Positions 46,370-58,110 of a stretch of 64,000 nucleotides of DNA are shown here, in pieces. The notes under the pieces were generated by a model. It was not told where the DNA came from and made no database searches. It saw nothing but the letters and a program-made list of their open reading frames with translations. Numbering within the stretch: the first letter of the stretch is position 1; each line of letters begins with the position of its first letter. Location of the stretch: contig NC_091051.1 of NCBI RefSeq assembly GCF_963966145.1, positions 1,302,001 to 1,366,000 of the forward strand. Direction: 5' to 3'. The translations under genes and the position numbers were made by a program. The stretch comes from Tenebrio molitor. Its lineage: Eukaryota; Arthropoda; Insecta; Coleoptera; Tenebrionidae.

Positions 46370-46790
46370 GTTCTTGGGCGCCTCTACCATTTTTTCAATT
46401 TGTTTTTCTACTTTGAAGTCAAGTTAAATATTGAAGTTTGCTGTTTCTTCTGCATTAGAAGAGATAAGAAAACTACGGGGTCATTATAAATGATTGTCTT
46501 ATCGCAGTAGGCGTTGATGACGTACTTGAATGTGCCGCAAGCTTTATAACATGAGTGAGACTAGCATCGCCGATAGGTAGCGGTAGTGTAAATTTGTCTA
46601 CTAGTTTGTCTAACGTTGCGAAGCTAGCGGCACATCCCAAATTTGTGTGGGTTTTCAACGCCAATTGCGATGGGACAATTATTTATAATGACCCTGTAGT
46701 TTTTGGTTTTCATTTAGCTCAAGAAACTACAATACATGTCTAAATGTTCTCCTTGACATATCCCGGCGCCTCCACCATTTTTCCAACTTA
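46370..46790 (-). repeat. Minus-orientation repeat units interrupted by a MITE
   Basis: GGGCGCCTCTACCATTTTTT at 46376 and CCCGGCGCCTCCACCATTTT at 46761. The MITE at 46474-46698 separates them. Confidence 0.65.
46474..46698 (-). mobile_element. MITE with TACGGGGTCATTATAAATG ends, copy 2
   Basis: 225 bp, inverted relative to copy 1 at 18562. The termini are the same and the interior contains the complement of copy 1 blocks (ATGAGTGAGACTAGCATCGC, GTGTGGGTTTTCAACGCCAA). A small internal difference near 46515-46540 accounts for the shorter length. Confidence 0.85.
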
Positions 46791-46799
46791 CACAGTTTT

Positions 46800-48890
46800 C
46801 ACCAGAGATTCTTTTTGTGACAATAAAAATCTTCGAATCTGTTTTTTTAGACGTTACCTGCTTAAGAGATTGCAAAGCCGTCCAGGCTCTTTTGTGTCGC
46901 AACTTTCTTTCGACATTTCCAGTTCCCCCCTATTTATTTATTTTGACTTGACGCCGTTTGTTGGCGAGTATTTAAGATCGTAGCAAGTTAAAGAAACGAC
47001 ATCGCTCTGATTTCCGATTGTGAGCGGGCTGAAGAGAAGCAGACGGCAACGTTCCCGAGTTCTCCATTAGTCAGCCTTATTGAGATTGATCAATCTTTTT
47101 TCCTTCGTTGAATGGATGTAGACCTCCGGTCCGGTTCCGTTCAATTTGGTTAATCAATTTGATGCAACGAACACGAAGACGTCGAATCGCCGCCGATAAG
47201 TCATCGAACGGACACGCCGTCACACGCCCGCCCACTTCTTCCCGAAAGGAAATCTGAATTTCTGCCCGATCGGAGATCATTGACGGTTGTCGCGTCGCTT
47301 CCTGTGTCGGCGCCATTGTACTTCCGGTATTAAAATTTAACGGGTGAAGGAGACTGCTAGGAAATTACACGTGGAAGAATCGAAACAAAATTCGACAAGA
47401 CGAGATCGACGTTGAGGGAAACGTTTTCTTAAATATTTGCAGACGGAATATGTATCTGGGACCCCGGTTTCGGTTTCGTCCTCCCGGGATCTTGTTTGGT
47501 CTTTACGGGTTTCTGCCCTTACCATTTTAAACAGAAAAGGGGGAAAAGAGAGAGTGGCTCGCGTCGACTTAATTTGTGACCGACGATAATATTTTCTCCG
47601 AAGAGAACACCACTGTTATTCTCGTTTAATTATATCTCGCCACTCATACTTTAATTACGCCAGACAAAATTTAATAAAGTCCCGGCTACGGTTTATTAAA
47701 GTGCGGTCCTTTCGTCATTCCCGGAAGATAACGACTAGGTTCATCGCCCATTTCTTTTGCAAATCGACGCGGCCCCGGTCCGGCGTGACGGACCATCCGT
47801 CTGTCGGAAGTTTCCGGAGTCGGACAGTGGAAAAATTAAAATTGGTTCGGGGGCGGCGGAAGGGTCGACATTTCTCTGCTCCAAGTTTTGCCAGTGAATG
47901 TCATATGCCGCCCCTCGACATTCCGCAAACTACTCGGCGTAATTAGGAGCCACTAGTTAGTCGAATATTCCGGACATGGCTCATCTGTTCTTACGCCGGA
48001 GCGCGGATTCCGCTAATCCGGACGATTTTCGTGCGGGGCGGGAATCCGGGATGAGCAGTGAATGAATCTGGGAGTGCCAGTTTCCGTGTCATAAATCGAT
48101 CAAGGGAACCCACAAGTCAAGTTTGGAGCCACTTTGGAACTTAACTAATCCAAAATCCATTCGGTCCGCGAAATAACAGAAGCGAGTTAGTTGTAAGACA
48201 ACGTCGGCATTAGTTCCATCCAAGTTCAATTTAAGTTTCCTACCAGTCACTTAGCATACTACAGTATAGTAAATGTATCGAATTAGGAGAACCTTTAGCG
48301 AGTACAATGCCAAACCGAAATCCTCGCTTTCAATGCCGTGTCTTCAGCCAGACGCGCTTTGTAACGGCATTAATGGAATTAGTAAACATTTATAAAGGAC
48401 GGGATGGTTTTTAAACGGCTCTCCTCGACTTGGGGGGCGCGAGATCACTCGAATTTCACTCCGTGGATGTCACAGTGAAACAGGATCGAACCGCACCTGC
48501 TGCGTCAACCGTGCACAACGTCGAAATTAATGTTTTAGCAAGGAGAATTGTGCTCCGGTGTTGACAGGATTGTGAAAGGGTGGAGTCAGTCGGTGATAGT
48601 GACGTGGGGGGAGGCGGTCTGCCGTGTTCATCGTTGTTATGAACGTGATTAATAAACCGAAACCAGACAAACGACATCGGTTTTTTACCCCAACAAAAAA
48701 GACCGGGAACGAGTCGCGAACTTTTTTGGGCGATTAGTGGTTTTTCCGAAAATAATACTGTCGAATGCTATGCGTGCACGCAATTGAATGACAGTTGTTT
48801 CGCTGGGGACCACTAACGAGTTTGCTCAATAGGGTTTTTACGTTTAATGTATTTTTAAAAGACAACCGAGATCGTCACAAATTTATCTGC
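46800..48890. other. GC-rich intronic unique DNA
   Basis: CpG-rich, short overlapping frames only, none with a recognised domain. No repeat or hairpin was noticed. Confidence 0.4.
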
Positions 48891-48894
48891 AAAA

Positions 48895-49165
48895 TTGGAC
48901 TGCGCATCCAACGTTTTTAAAATTGATTCTTTTGCGATTCTTAAGGGCAACGCCGATGACATGAATTGCGATTTTTATTTCTCGGCGCATCCACCATTTT
49001 TCTATTTAATTTTTGCCAATCAAAATAGAAAGTCGTTTGTGTTTACTTCATTCTCTTTATATTCCCACATCTATGAGAAACAGTTTTCGAATTTTACTTG
49101 TCTGAAGCATTTTAATTTGAAACATTTTTTAGCGCATCCACCATTTTTCTAATGCATAAATTGTG
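48895..49165 (-). repeat. Minus-orientation GGTGGATGCGCC tandem units
   Basis: GCGCATCCAACGTTTTTAAA at 48902, CGGCGCATCCACCATTTTTC at 48982 and AGCGCATCCACCATTTTTCT at 49131. The last two are 149 bp apart, matching the unit length seen at 30 kb. Confidence 0.75.
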
Positions 49166-49493
49166 ATTTTTTTACTGTCAATGTTAAAGTTTCCTTTTTC
49201 TTCTCCATCCAAGTGCTAAAACTAGATTTTTCGACTCCCATTGGATAATACTGTAATTATTAAAGTGTTTTGAATTGAATAACAGGATTCATTACCCACG
49301 GCCCGTTGAATAATAATTTCAAAACTCACTGCAAATATTATAGCAACTAGTTTATGAAGTCCAGTCGCAAATTTTACTGCAAAGATTCAAGTATACAAAT
49401 TACAAAGTACATAATAATTTAAAAACGTCAGTTTCAGATTGTCTAATAATGAAACTTATTTATCAATTTCTCTTCATAGTCATAGAAAAAGTA

Positions 49494-49608
49494 TAGTATT
49501 GTACTCGCGGATAATGGCTGTTACTGGCTCGGGTGAATTATGCCACTCGCCTGCGGCTCGTGACACAAAATCAGCCTAGCCAGTAATAGCCATTGAATAA
49601 TATGCTAT
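49494..49608. repeat. Hairpin with CTCGCCTGCGGCTCG apex
   Basis: Arms 49513-49529 (AATGGCTGTTACTGGCT) and 49578-49594 (AGCCAGTAATAGCCATT), with an outer AGTATT/AATATGCT pairing. The loop carries CTCGCCTGCGGCTCG at 49546-49560, the complement of the apex at 58.05 kb with one difference. Confidence 0.8.
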
Positions 49609-49870
49609 TTTAGAATCTTCGTCTCTAATAGGTGTATTATTATATTCAATTTGGCTATCTCTTAAAGCACTCGTAGTTTAATAGATATCCAAGAAAATTT
49701 TTATCAATATTTCAGTGTATTATTGTCATTTACACCAAAAAAACTTCCAATATTAATGGTCAAAGTCTACTTTTTAACCTCTGTTGCAGATATAGTTGCA
49801 TCCGTTACCTTGAATTACCAATTAATACAAAATTCCCTAGAATTGAAATTTTAATTTTTTTATTTAAAAA

Positions 49871-49990
49871 ACTCCTTTTATAAGAGCATTGGCGCACTCG
49901 TCCTATAGAAAACTCCCCTACGGCTGGTTTTCTACACTTGGGACTCGTGCGCCAAATCAACCCTTGTAAAACTCGTTCTTTAATATACTA
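49871..49990. repeat. Hairpin with TTGGCGCAC arms
   Basis: Arms 49889-49903 and 49941-49955 (TTGGCGCACTCGTCC against the complement of GGACTCGTGCGCCAA, two mismatches), then inner TATAGAAAAC and GTTTTCTA. The apex is CTACGGCTGG. Confidence 0.75.
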
Positions 49991-50124
49991 TTATGCTTTT
50001 TCACATTCGTTTCGTAATGATGCAGTTAAGAGATTGTAATTTTTGGCCATTAATATTAGTGACGTAAAATTCTCTTCATCGCAATGAAATGAACAGACAG
50101 TTTTTGTATTGTATCTTATTTCAA

Positions 50125-50400
50125 TCAACGTTTGGTGCATTCACTATTTTTGTTTTTTTCTTTCTCATTTTTATCACTAACGATAGAAATAAGAAATTGT
50201 CGTTCACATCATTCTCTTCACCACAGGGAGATCTGTAAGGAGCAGTCTTTAGATTTCTTTTAACTGAAAAAACTAATTGAAATTTGTTTTTCCGTAATTT
50301 TTTTGCGCAATCCATTATCCGTGAAGAAACATGGAAAAAAGAGAGAAACAAGCAAATAAAATTACAATTTTAAGGTGTTTGGCTTATCCACCTTTTTTAC
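50125..50400 (-). repeat. Degenerate minus-orientation repeat units
   Basis: TTGGTGCATTCACTATTTTT at 50131, TTTGCGCAATCCATTATCCG at 50301 and TTGGCTTATCCACCTTTTTT at 50379, with the usual TTCACATCATTCTCTTCACC-type context between. Confidence 0.55.
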
Positions 50401-50550
50401 GTTTAATAATTTTTCATTTTTATCCCTACTGATGTAGACAGAATTGTTATTCACTTCGTGTTCTTTTTTTCCAGCACAAAATTGAATATTTAAACGATCG
50501 ATACTTTCTCTAATTCCGATCGTCACGTCCCCGTCGCGTAGTGCATCAGA

Positions 50551-50695
50551 TAATAGTAGATTACGTTACGAGTTCAGAAAAGTGGAAGTTTACTACACGA
50601 GTATGACAAGTTTAAGTACGAGCGTTAGCGAGTATTTAAATGCCATACGAGAACAGTAAAATCACTTTTCTGACGAGGAGCGTATGCATACTATT
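50551..50695. repeat. Very long hairpin, about 60-bp arms, CGAGCGTTAGCGAG apex
   Basis: From AATAGTA to TACTATT the two halves pair over most of their length, including TCAGAAAAGTG with CACTTTTCTGA, TTTACT with AGTAAA, and TTTAAGTAC with GTATTTAAA. The tip is CGAGCGTTAGCGAG (50619-50632), the same 14-mer as the 27.8-kb hairpin apart from the two central bases. Confidence 0.85.
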
Positions 50696-50724
50696 TTTTC
50701 GCATTTTAAGAATATTAAGATTTT

Positions 50725-50782
50725 CAAAATCGTACAGTAATGGTTGCTATGCTGTAAAGTGACCTATTACTGTACGATTTTG
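50725..50782. repeat. Perfect 17-bp hairpin
   Basis: CAAAATCGTACAGTAAT (50725-50741) and its exact complement at 50766-50782 enclose a 24-nt loop. It lies 30 bp after the long hairpin. Confidence 0.9.
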
Positions 50783-51823
50783 AGTACAGTAATATAATTC
50801 ATTAATGTACAGAAAGTGAGAAATATATTTTTTCGAAATTTTTACGTCGTTTTTCAGTATAATGGATCATAATGAAACATAATCTCGTCGAATGCTACAA
50901 TGATATCGCTTCGGCCAACGGAACTGTATTTATTATTGCGGTGAATTCGTGTTGGTGTAGCAGGAGGCGGCAGAGACGTCGGAGAAAATGCACAACTCTC
51001 GCTCATTATTAATGGTGGGTAAAAGGATACAAGTCAAGAGGCAGGAAATAAATTAATTTCCTTTGTGGAGATTTAGTGTTTTGAAGAAAGAGGAGAAGAA
51101 AGGCCTAATTTCGCCGTCGACCTGGGATCGTTTAATCGCAATAACATGTTAATCGCGTCTTTGTCTTTGGCGGAACGCTGACATGTCGACTGTAGTCGTC
51201 GACCATATTGTCATCATCATCAGTTCCCGTCGTGCGCCGACAAAACTCCTTTCAGTTTGTAGCTTTGTGGGTCTTTGTGCGCGACCGTAAGCAAATGCTC
51301 GTCTGACTGATGAACGTGTCTCCAGTAATGTTTGTCTTTTTGGCGCAACGTTGGCTCGCATCACACAGTTGGAAGTTGAAACTCCGCTCCAAGACGGAAC
51401 CGTCGTTTTTCCTCCCCGTACGTCATAAAACGGCGAAATTGTTGGGATTGTTTGCGTTGTTGTAAACACCTCGCCTCCAGTTCTTAGCTGTATCAAATTA
51501 GCGACGCTCGTGTCGCATTAAACTTGTAGCATAATTTAAAGTTGGCCGAAGTTGAAGTTCACCGTTTGATTTAATTTGCATAATAGAGGAACTGGAAAGT
51601 TGTTCGAACGTCTGGTTGCATTCGATGGGGGAACTACTACTGTTCGACGGAATCGCCGCCCCCGGTGATACTTGTTGCGATCGGTGCATCGACACGATCT
51701 TATCGATTATTTCACGGCCTGTTGCACTTCCGCCCCCTCGAAGTTGTTCGAGAGTCGTAATTTTCGGGCCTACGCCAATTTACCGAGTTATTATTAATTG
51801 AATATTAATTAACACCACTTTCA

Positions 51824-51850
51824 GACTAACCTTGTTAAATGTTGTTTCAG
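51824..51850 (+). promoter_or_regulatory. Branch site and 3' splice site
   Basis: GACTAAC (51824-51830) is a good insect branch-site match, 20 nt before TTGTTTCAG. These decide the start of the neurobeachin exon. Confidence 0.8.
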
Positions 51851-51955
51851 TTGGTGGGCGGCGAGTTCGACATGGAGCTCAACTTTGTTATACAAGATGC
51901 TCAAAATATACGACACATGCTCGAGCTGCTCGATCACTGCCCTCCCAATCTGCAG
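51851..51955 (+). CDS. rg: Neurobeachin/rugose internal exon, N-terminal region
   Basis: A 105-bp exon, phase 0 at both ends, coding LVGGEFDMELNFVIQDAQNI then RHMLELLDHCPPNLQ. It lies between TTTCAG and GTAAGG. LVGGEFD-E-NF-IQDA--I--M-ELL-HC is a conserved block near the N-terminus of neurobeachin and LRBA, before the concanavalin-like and BEACH regions. These proteins are large cytosolic scaffolds at Golgi and synaptic membranes that bind protein kinase A in the neurobeachin branch; the fly orthologue is rugose. The insect-like MELNFVIQ version and the exon-only match indicate an invertebrate gene. The next exon should begin near AEIW but was not found in the remaining 12 kb. Only the spelling of this one exon is direct evidence; the gene identity follows from family knowledge. 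Confidence 0.92.
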
Positions 51956-53234
51956 GTAAGGAATCATTTATTTCGGAATTTTCCCTTTAATATATTTCTC
52001 CCGTAATGAGGTTAAAATGTACTTTACCGGTTTGTTATTACGGCATTAATCATTGTTTGTTCGAGTTGTTAAGGGTGCTTGTCGTATAACGAGCTATACT
52101 TACTTTATCAGGAGATAAGTTATTACGAGATTAGGTCGAGATTTTCGTTAACAAAAATTACGACTAAATTTCCATCCGATCTCATTATCTTCCCGGATTA
52201 ATCCTAACTTTCCGGACGTCTGAACCGGACTAGAGTGATAGAATTTCCGATTAAACTTTTCTCTGGATATTCTATCTGTGTAATGTGCAGATAACTCGGC
52301 AACGATGGTGAGCACTGGATTCAAACAAATTTCTTAAATTACCAAACAATTCACGCATCATGAGAAAGCCTTTATTTTTTCTTCGACACGTGAAAAATGT
52401 CGAATTGGACTTTACATTGTCAAATTCGTTTTTCCTAGAAACTTTCACCTGACGTATTTTGACAGGATAAAGTCAGGAGGAATAAAAAAAAAAAGTTGTA
52501 ATCTTGCCATTCTGCCCCAAGGCCCTCTCTTTTAACCTTTAACCGGTTTTTTATTGGGGGTCAAACAATTACGAAAAAAATTCCCACTTGTAGGAACGAG
52601 TATTCTGACAAAAACGTTTTTACCACATTGTTTTTTTAATTCTGGAAGCTGAATGCCCTACAGTTGTGTAAGTTGTAAACAGGCGTTTTTATCAAAAATG
52701 TTTGTTGTTTGTAATTTCCTTGTGTATTTTGGTACAGCGAAATGAACACGGCTTTACGTTACACCAGATTTTAAGCTTATTTTGAATTATCTTGCGAATC
52801 ATAAATCGACATTTCGTCCTAGGTAAAGAAGATGTGGATTTTTCTGCGTTCGTCTTTTATAACATGAATTCAAATTCAAAGAATTCAGGACACAACTAAG
52901 AAAATTTTACGCGTTCTGCATGTTATGTATTGTGAATTCTGATTGTTCCTTAAAATAGAGAGATGTAGTTGTTTTTTCATTTGGTAGTTTTCTGATGGTC
53001 ATAATGGAAACTTTCTCCATGCCCACCTGAGACAGCTGCAAGGTTCTTTGCAAGAGTTCAACTTGGGAGAAACATTTCTTCTCGTTTTTTCGTAGTTTTG
53101 TTCTTCTTACTCCCGAGGAAGTTGCAGGATACGCTTGAGAAGTTTCTGAATTTTATTCCTCATTTTATTTTTGGATCACTGATCTGAGAAAACTTTTTTT
53201 ACAGTTCCATCTACATTTTTATTCATTGCTTTTA

Positions 53235-53639
53235 TACAGGGTGTCCCGGAACTGGCGAATCAGATTTATAGGGCATATTCCTTAGTCGTAATGGAGGTGA
53301 AAAACCTTAAGAAAAATATTCAGGGTGCAATAACTTCTTTTTCAAATTGGGCAATAGTGTTTTCAGCAGAAAACTGAGTCCTTTCCCTCAGTTACTAAAT
53401 AACGTGTAGTACGCATGAACATGTAATAAAAAGTACTACTAGAATTATGTTGCAAAGCAATTTAAAGTGTTTGTTGAATTTACCTGAAATTGAACAGCGA
53501 TCTTCTGATTGGTCAACTTTAATTGTTAATTACAAAAAAATCTGCTATACTCTGACCATTTTTTTAACGGTGTTGTTTTCATTTATCACCAAGGAAAACG
53601 CACTCTAACTTTGATCCACGAGTTCTTGGACGCCCTGTA
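53235..53639. mobile_element. MITE with TACAGGGTGTCCCGG ends
   Basis: 405 bp. The left end TACAGGGTGTCCCGGAACTG and right end TTCTTGGACGCCCTGTA are inverted, with TA flanks. This ACAGGGTGTCCC terminus is very common in insect non-autonomous elements. No frame for a transposase. Confidence 0.75.
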
Positions 53640-54036
53640 TAAAATTTTAGTCAACTCCAACTTTACTTATATGTCGAGTCACTAATCAAATTTTTTCACT
53701 GTCTATTATAAAGGTTACTACGTTTGTATTACTGCAATGTTTTTGTTGTTCTGGGTTGTTCCCTGGTGTTCTCCTGACTGTCCTTCCCTCACACAAAAAT
53801 AACAAAACTTTGTCAACCGTTTTATAGGTTCATTAACATCGCTGCAACGCGAACGTTCCAACAGTAGTTCAAGTACTGAAATTTATCGAGCAAAAGCTTG
53901 ATGTTGTCACATTTCTTTTTCACATTCACCGCGTTGGCCAAAGAAAGTGAAGGGAATTTAATTGCGGCGAGTTTGACGTTTCACTTGGGTAATGCCCACT
54001 AGCGCCAAGGACACTGCGCATGCGCGATGCGCAATT

Positions 54037-54400
54037 TAGTGTTTTGAGCTTTTCTAGAAAATCAAGAGTAAAATTATGATGTTTACCATTCAAAAGAATG
54101 ACCTTGAAAAGTAGAATTCAACGGTAAAAAATTCAATATCATTCCGTTGCATTAAGGAACATATAGTCGATTGAATTTGTTTATTTCAAGAAAAATGTAA
54201 TTCGTTTTTTCAGTTTTTTGGGTTTTTCTAAAAAATGAACAAGGTTAAATTATGATGTTTATAGTCTCAAGGAAGCGTCTTGAAGAGTGCAAAATTCGAT
54301 GCCACAGCATCTAAGGGGGATATGATAACATTTAAATGGTTTTTTCAGTGTTTTGCGCTTTTCTAGAAAATCAAGAGTAAAATTATGATGTTGCAAAATT
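54037..54400 (+). repeat. Three-unit tandem repeat
   Basis: AGTGTTTTGAGCTTTTCTAG at 54037, AGTTTTTTGGGTTTTTCTAA at 54212 and AGTGTTTTGCGCTTTTCTAG at 54345. Each is followed by AAA-T--A-AAGGTTAAATTATGATGTTT or a close form. Unit length is about 135-175 bp. It is unrelated to the GGTGGATGCGCC unit. Confidence 0.7.
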
Positions 54401-54704
54401 TTATTCCCGACTCTCACAAACATAAATAATACAGCCATTAACTACACAAGTATTTTCTCAAAAACGAAGAAAATCGTTTTTCCATCATTTCGATATCCCT
54501 CAAAAATGGTTTACGCTTTAAAATTTGAATTCAACGCTCAAAATTCTACACCTGTATTTGGCCCGGGAGGATTTTGTTACAGAACAGTGATATCAATTTC
54601 GCTCTTTGTATTTTCTCAATTCTTTATATTTCAATGACTCCTGTAGCGCACAATTTTTACATGTTTCCATCCTAAGGGACAACAAGGAATTGGTATTTTA
54701 TTTC

Positions 54705-54740
54705 CCGGCACATCCACCATTTTTGCAATTTATATTACTT
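54705..54740 (-). repeat. Single GGTGGATGCGCC-type unit, minus orientation
   Basis: CCCGGCACATCCACCATTTT followed by TGCAATTTATATT, the usual context. Confidence 0.65.
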
Positions 54741-54799
54741 CTGCTCGGGAAGACTTTTGTGGTGTTTTTCCTTGTTTTTTGCGAGAACATGATTTATGC

Positions 54800-57700
54800 A
54801 GTGCTGTTTTAAGATTTCATCTGGCTCCACGACCAACCGAGGAATTTTCCAACGTGTCTTCGAGACCAATCAGGATCATCAAGAGCGTTCGCACGACTAG
54901 ACGTGCGATGTTTTTTGGAATTTTTTCGTGTTGGCAATTACCCTCCGATCCGAAGTCAAAATATTTGCGCGCAGCCCTTCCCACCGGCGATAAAACCAAT
55001 TTGGGGCTGATGAGAAATAAAAGCGGCACCCCGTACGTTTTATTACTTTGGCCGCGCTCCCCACGATTCTGAACCCTCATTAGGCAGATCATAGCGATTT
55101 GATTTCACTTGAGTTTCCTTCGCCTCACAATCAAGGGAACTATTATTATAATTATTATTGGCGCTAGTACGCCTACAGCGGGCGTACGTTAAGTGACGTC
55201 TTTATCTCGTCCCGACTGCGATAATTATCGCCGCCGCCGCCCCCTTTCCCGTGTGTTTTTCCGATTCGTTCCTCCGCTTATCTGTTAAGACGGCGGCGTC
55301 GTCACGTTCGAACCGCCGACCTTTCCTAAATTGCTAATTAAGCTGACTGCTCCGATTCTTATCTAGATTTCTAGTGCGGACCCTCCTCGGGGAATTCGAT
55401 ATCGGTGATTTAACGTTCCCGGAGGACGTCAATCGGAAAAATGGTGGATGCGCCCGGATTGTTTGTAAACATCGCGAAATATTTACGTTCGGATAAATCG
55501 ACGAAAATGGAAGTTATTTTCATCACGACGTACTTCCAATATCTGGGGCTTAATGAGATTTTTTTCTCCCGGTCGTGACTATCGCGAGCCGAATGAAAAA
55601 TCACGAAAGTGGTGTTAGTTTTATTTTCGCAATCTGAATTCCGGTCTGTTTGGTCATATTCCTGGCAATATTTCACAATAGTCGTTGCGGACGCTTTTAC
55701 ACGTGCTGCACTCGTTTCGCCGCAGATAAAAGTTGCACTTTCGGAAAAAAAACCAAAAAGATGTAGTAGTCGTAAATTTATCCTTCGGGGACGTATCTAT
55801 AAAAACCGCATGCGAATTGCGGCTTCTCCTTTGTCTCTTCGCGTGTATTTTTATCGGGAGATTCCTCCGATACCGTTCCTTTAAGTCCGCGGCATGATTC
55901 ATGAGATCCGCCGGTTTTGCTCCCGCAGCGTCTTTTTACACTTTTCCCATGAATAACGGAAGTTATTGTTTTTATCGGGCGCCATTGTGCTCCGGAAATC
56001 TCGCTTTTCCAATTAATAATTTCCGGAGGAACCGCGACTCCGGGCATCAGCTGACCGGTCCATCGATCTTGTCGAATTAACGGCGAAAGAGGGAAACCGC
56101 ACCTGGCCCGGTCCGGCTCGATGGATCCCGATCCAGATTGGCTCTTAAATCACACCTCCGCTCAATTACGAGTTGGCCGCCTCCGCGGACCAACTTTCTG
56201 TACCGAGTTGCGATACGACCCCGAACGATATTGCACAACTTTTCGTTAATGCTCAATTGGTCCGGAGGAACGGGAGCCGTCTACGATATTTCATCCGGGG
56301 AGAACCGGAAAATCTTGATAAATGAGCGTATGGAGCGGCGGCGTGCCAATTCCCATCATTATTTTGATTTTACAGCTATCGGCGCGATGGGCGCGTATTA
56401 ATCTTCACCGGCGAATTGCCAAATAAATTTCATTGTTCGCGGATTTTTCCGGGAAGTTGTTACATCTCGTATAGGTCTCGCTCTTCTCCCCCTCGCTTCA
56501 ATTTTCTCCGACTTCCGTCACGGCACGTTCCCGAGATTTTTTGTCTCCTGATTCGGCGTAATGACGGATTTATCGTTGTTTTTTTAGTTATCCGAGAATT
56601 TTTTTTCTTTACATAATTCAAATAAGGGCGTCTGGTCCGGATCGCGTCTTGAAACTTTCAAGATAAGAGCGTGCGCTTCCTTCTTCCCATTTCAGAAACA
56701 GACGTTTTTTTATCCTGTTTTTTTTCCTTGTGTCGTCTTGTTACCCCATCCTGCGACCATAAATTTTACACATGTAAGACCTTAATTCCGTCGCGGCGCA
56801 GACGGAGATTTATTAGTTTTGAATTTTTCGATGTCGTCCTCAAATCGAATCGGATTGATCGACGGTGTCGGCGGCGGCGGGGGGCGGCAGATGCTCCGCC
56901 CGGAGTTTTCAATTCTCTTATTTGAACAAAAACGGAGAGTGGGTATCCTGTTTGTTTCAAATTGCCAGGAAGAAAACACGACAAAGCTCTCGGCATTCAA
57001 ACGAAAATGAAATGCGCTGTTAAAAGCTCACGCTTATAAGTTTAGAATACGAAAATATGTTAACACGAGGCGCGCCTGACTCGCTGCAGAAGGGGAGAAG
57101 AGCGAAAGGGGGCTTGACCGGAGAGAAAATAAATGGTGTCTGCATTTTTCCCCAAATTCAACAATCGACAAGGCCGTGTTTTCGACTGGCAACTCCTCGA
57201 CGAATATTAATCTCTCGTGCGCAAATTAAAGAGCAATCAATCAAGATGTTAGGTCAGAGAGTCGACAATAGATGAGTCCCCGAGAAATGGGATTTTTTTT
57301 GGAGTCTGTCGAGGACGTCGTCTTCGAATTTTGGAATTGGATCGTCGAGTTGTGCATGAAGACGTCGCAGGATAAGAAAGAGCCGGTGATTACCATTGCA
57401 AATGCATCCGGGAAGCGAGTCACTATTACATCCACTACAATGCACTTGCCAACATCTTCTCCATAAACATAAGGCGTGAAACTTTGCAAATTTATGCCGA
57501 GCCATCAGCGGCCCCTGATGAGTCTCCCTCACACCCCCCGAATCACTCCACCGCTCTATTTTTGTCACAATTAACGAGGACGGAGTCGTGCGAATGATGA
57601 CGGGGGTTCGTGTGCCGGACACCGCTGAATTATTGCAAAAATTCGCGTGGGAGAGATTGTTTTGTCGCGATTTGATCCTCCCTAGAAGAGTTTTCTCGAC

Positions 57701-57840
57701 GTCTGTCTATAATGAACGATTCTGCCGTAATGAGGAGGAGGGGGTGGTTCTTTTATCGTACCAGTCGCGTCGGTTTGATTACTTGCTCATTTGCAAAACG
57801 AAATTATGAAATGGAGATTTTATCTTTGTTCTACTGTATT
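54800..57840. other. GC-rich intronic unique DNA
   Basis: CpG-rich, with overlapping frames up to 122 codons on both strands and no recognised domain. One plus-orientation repeat core, ATGGTGGATGCGCCCGG, is at 55441, the only plus-oriented copy after 37 kb. Confidence 0.4.
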
Positions 57841-57849
57841 TTTTAAATT

Positions 57850-57985
57850 TCCCGGCGCATCCACCATTTTGTTGCATTTAGATTATGTTGTGAAAGTATC
57901 GGTAAATTCTCCATTCTTTTTATCACAGTGAAATGTATAAAACACAATATTCACATTTGTTCTGTCCTCGGGAACAACGAAGAAT
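57850..57985 (-). repeat. GGTGGATGCGCC repeat unit, first half of a split array
   Basis: CCCGGCGCATCCACCATTTT at 57851, then the unit body with TCACAGTGAAATGTATAAAA and ATTCACATTTGTTCTGTCCT. The array is interrupted by 57990-58830 and resumes at about 58830 with the same body sequence. Confidence 0.7.
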
Positions 57986-57997
57986 AGCTATTTTCAA

Positions 57998-58110
57998 TAC
58001 AAGTGAGGAAAGTAGTGCATTTAATCACGAGGACGGAAGTTGGGCGTCTGAGCCGTAGGCGAGGGTCCCAACCGGCTAAGTGCGCCTTGAATCTGATTTT
58101 TTCCATGATG
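57998..58110. repeat. Hairpin with GAGCCGTAGGCGAG apex
   Basis: Short arms CGGAAGTTGGG (58034-58044) and CCCAACCGG (58067-58075) around GAGCCGTAGGCGAG (58050-58063). The outer parts pair poorly. Confidence 0.6.

Larger units (their letters stand above)
21415..51850 (+). other. rg: Intron between the proposed first exon and exon 51851
   Basis: 30,436 bp, starting GTAAGT and ending TTGTTTCAG, with a well-placed branch-site match GACTAAC at 51824-51830, 20 nt before the acceptor. It holds most of the repeats in this window. If the 21199 exon is not used, this is simply part of an even longer intron beginning upstream of the window. Confidence 0.5.
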
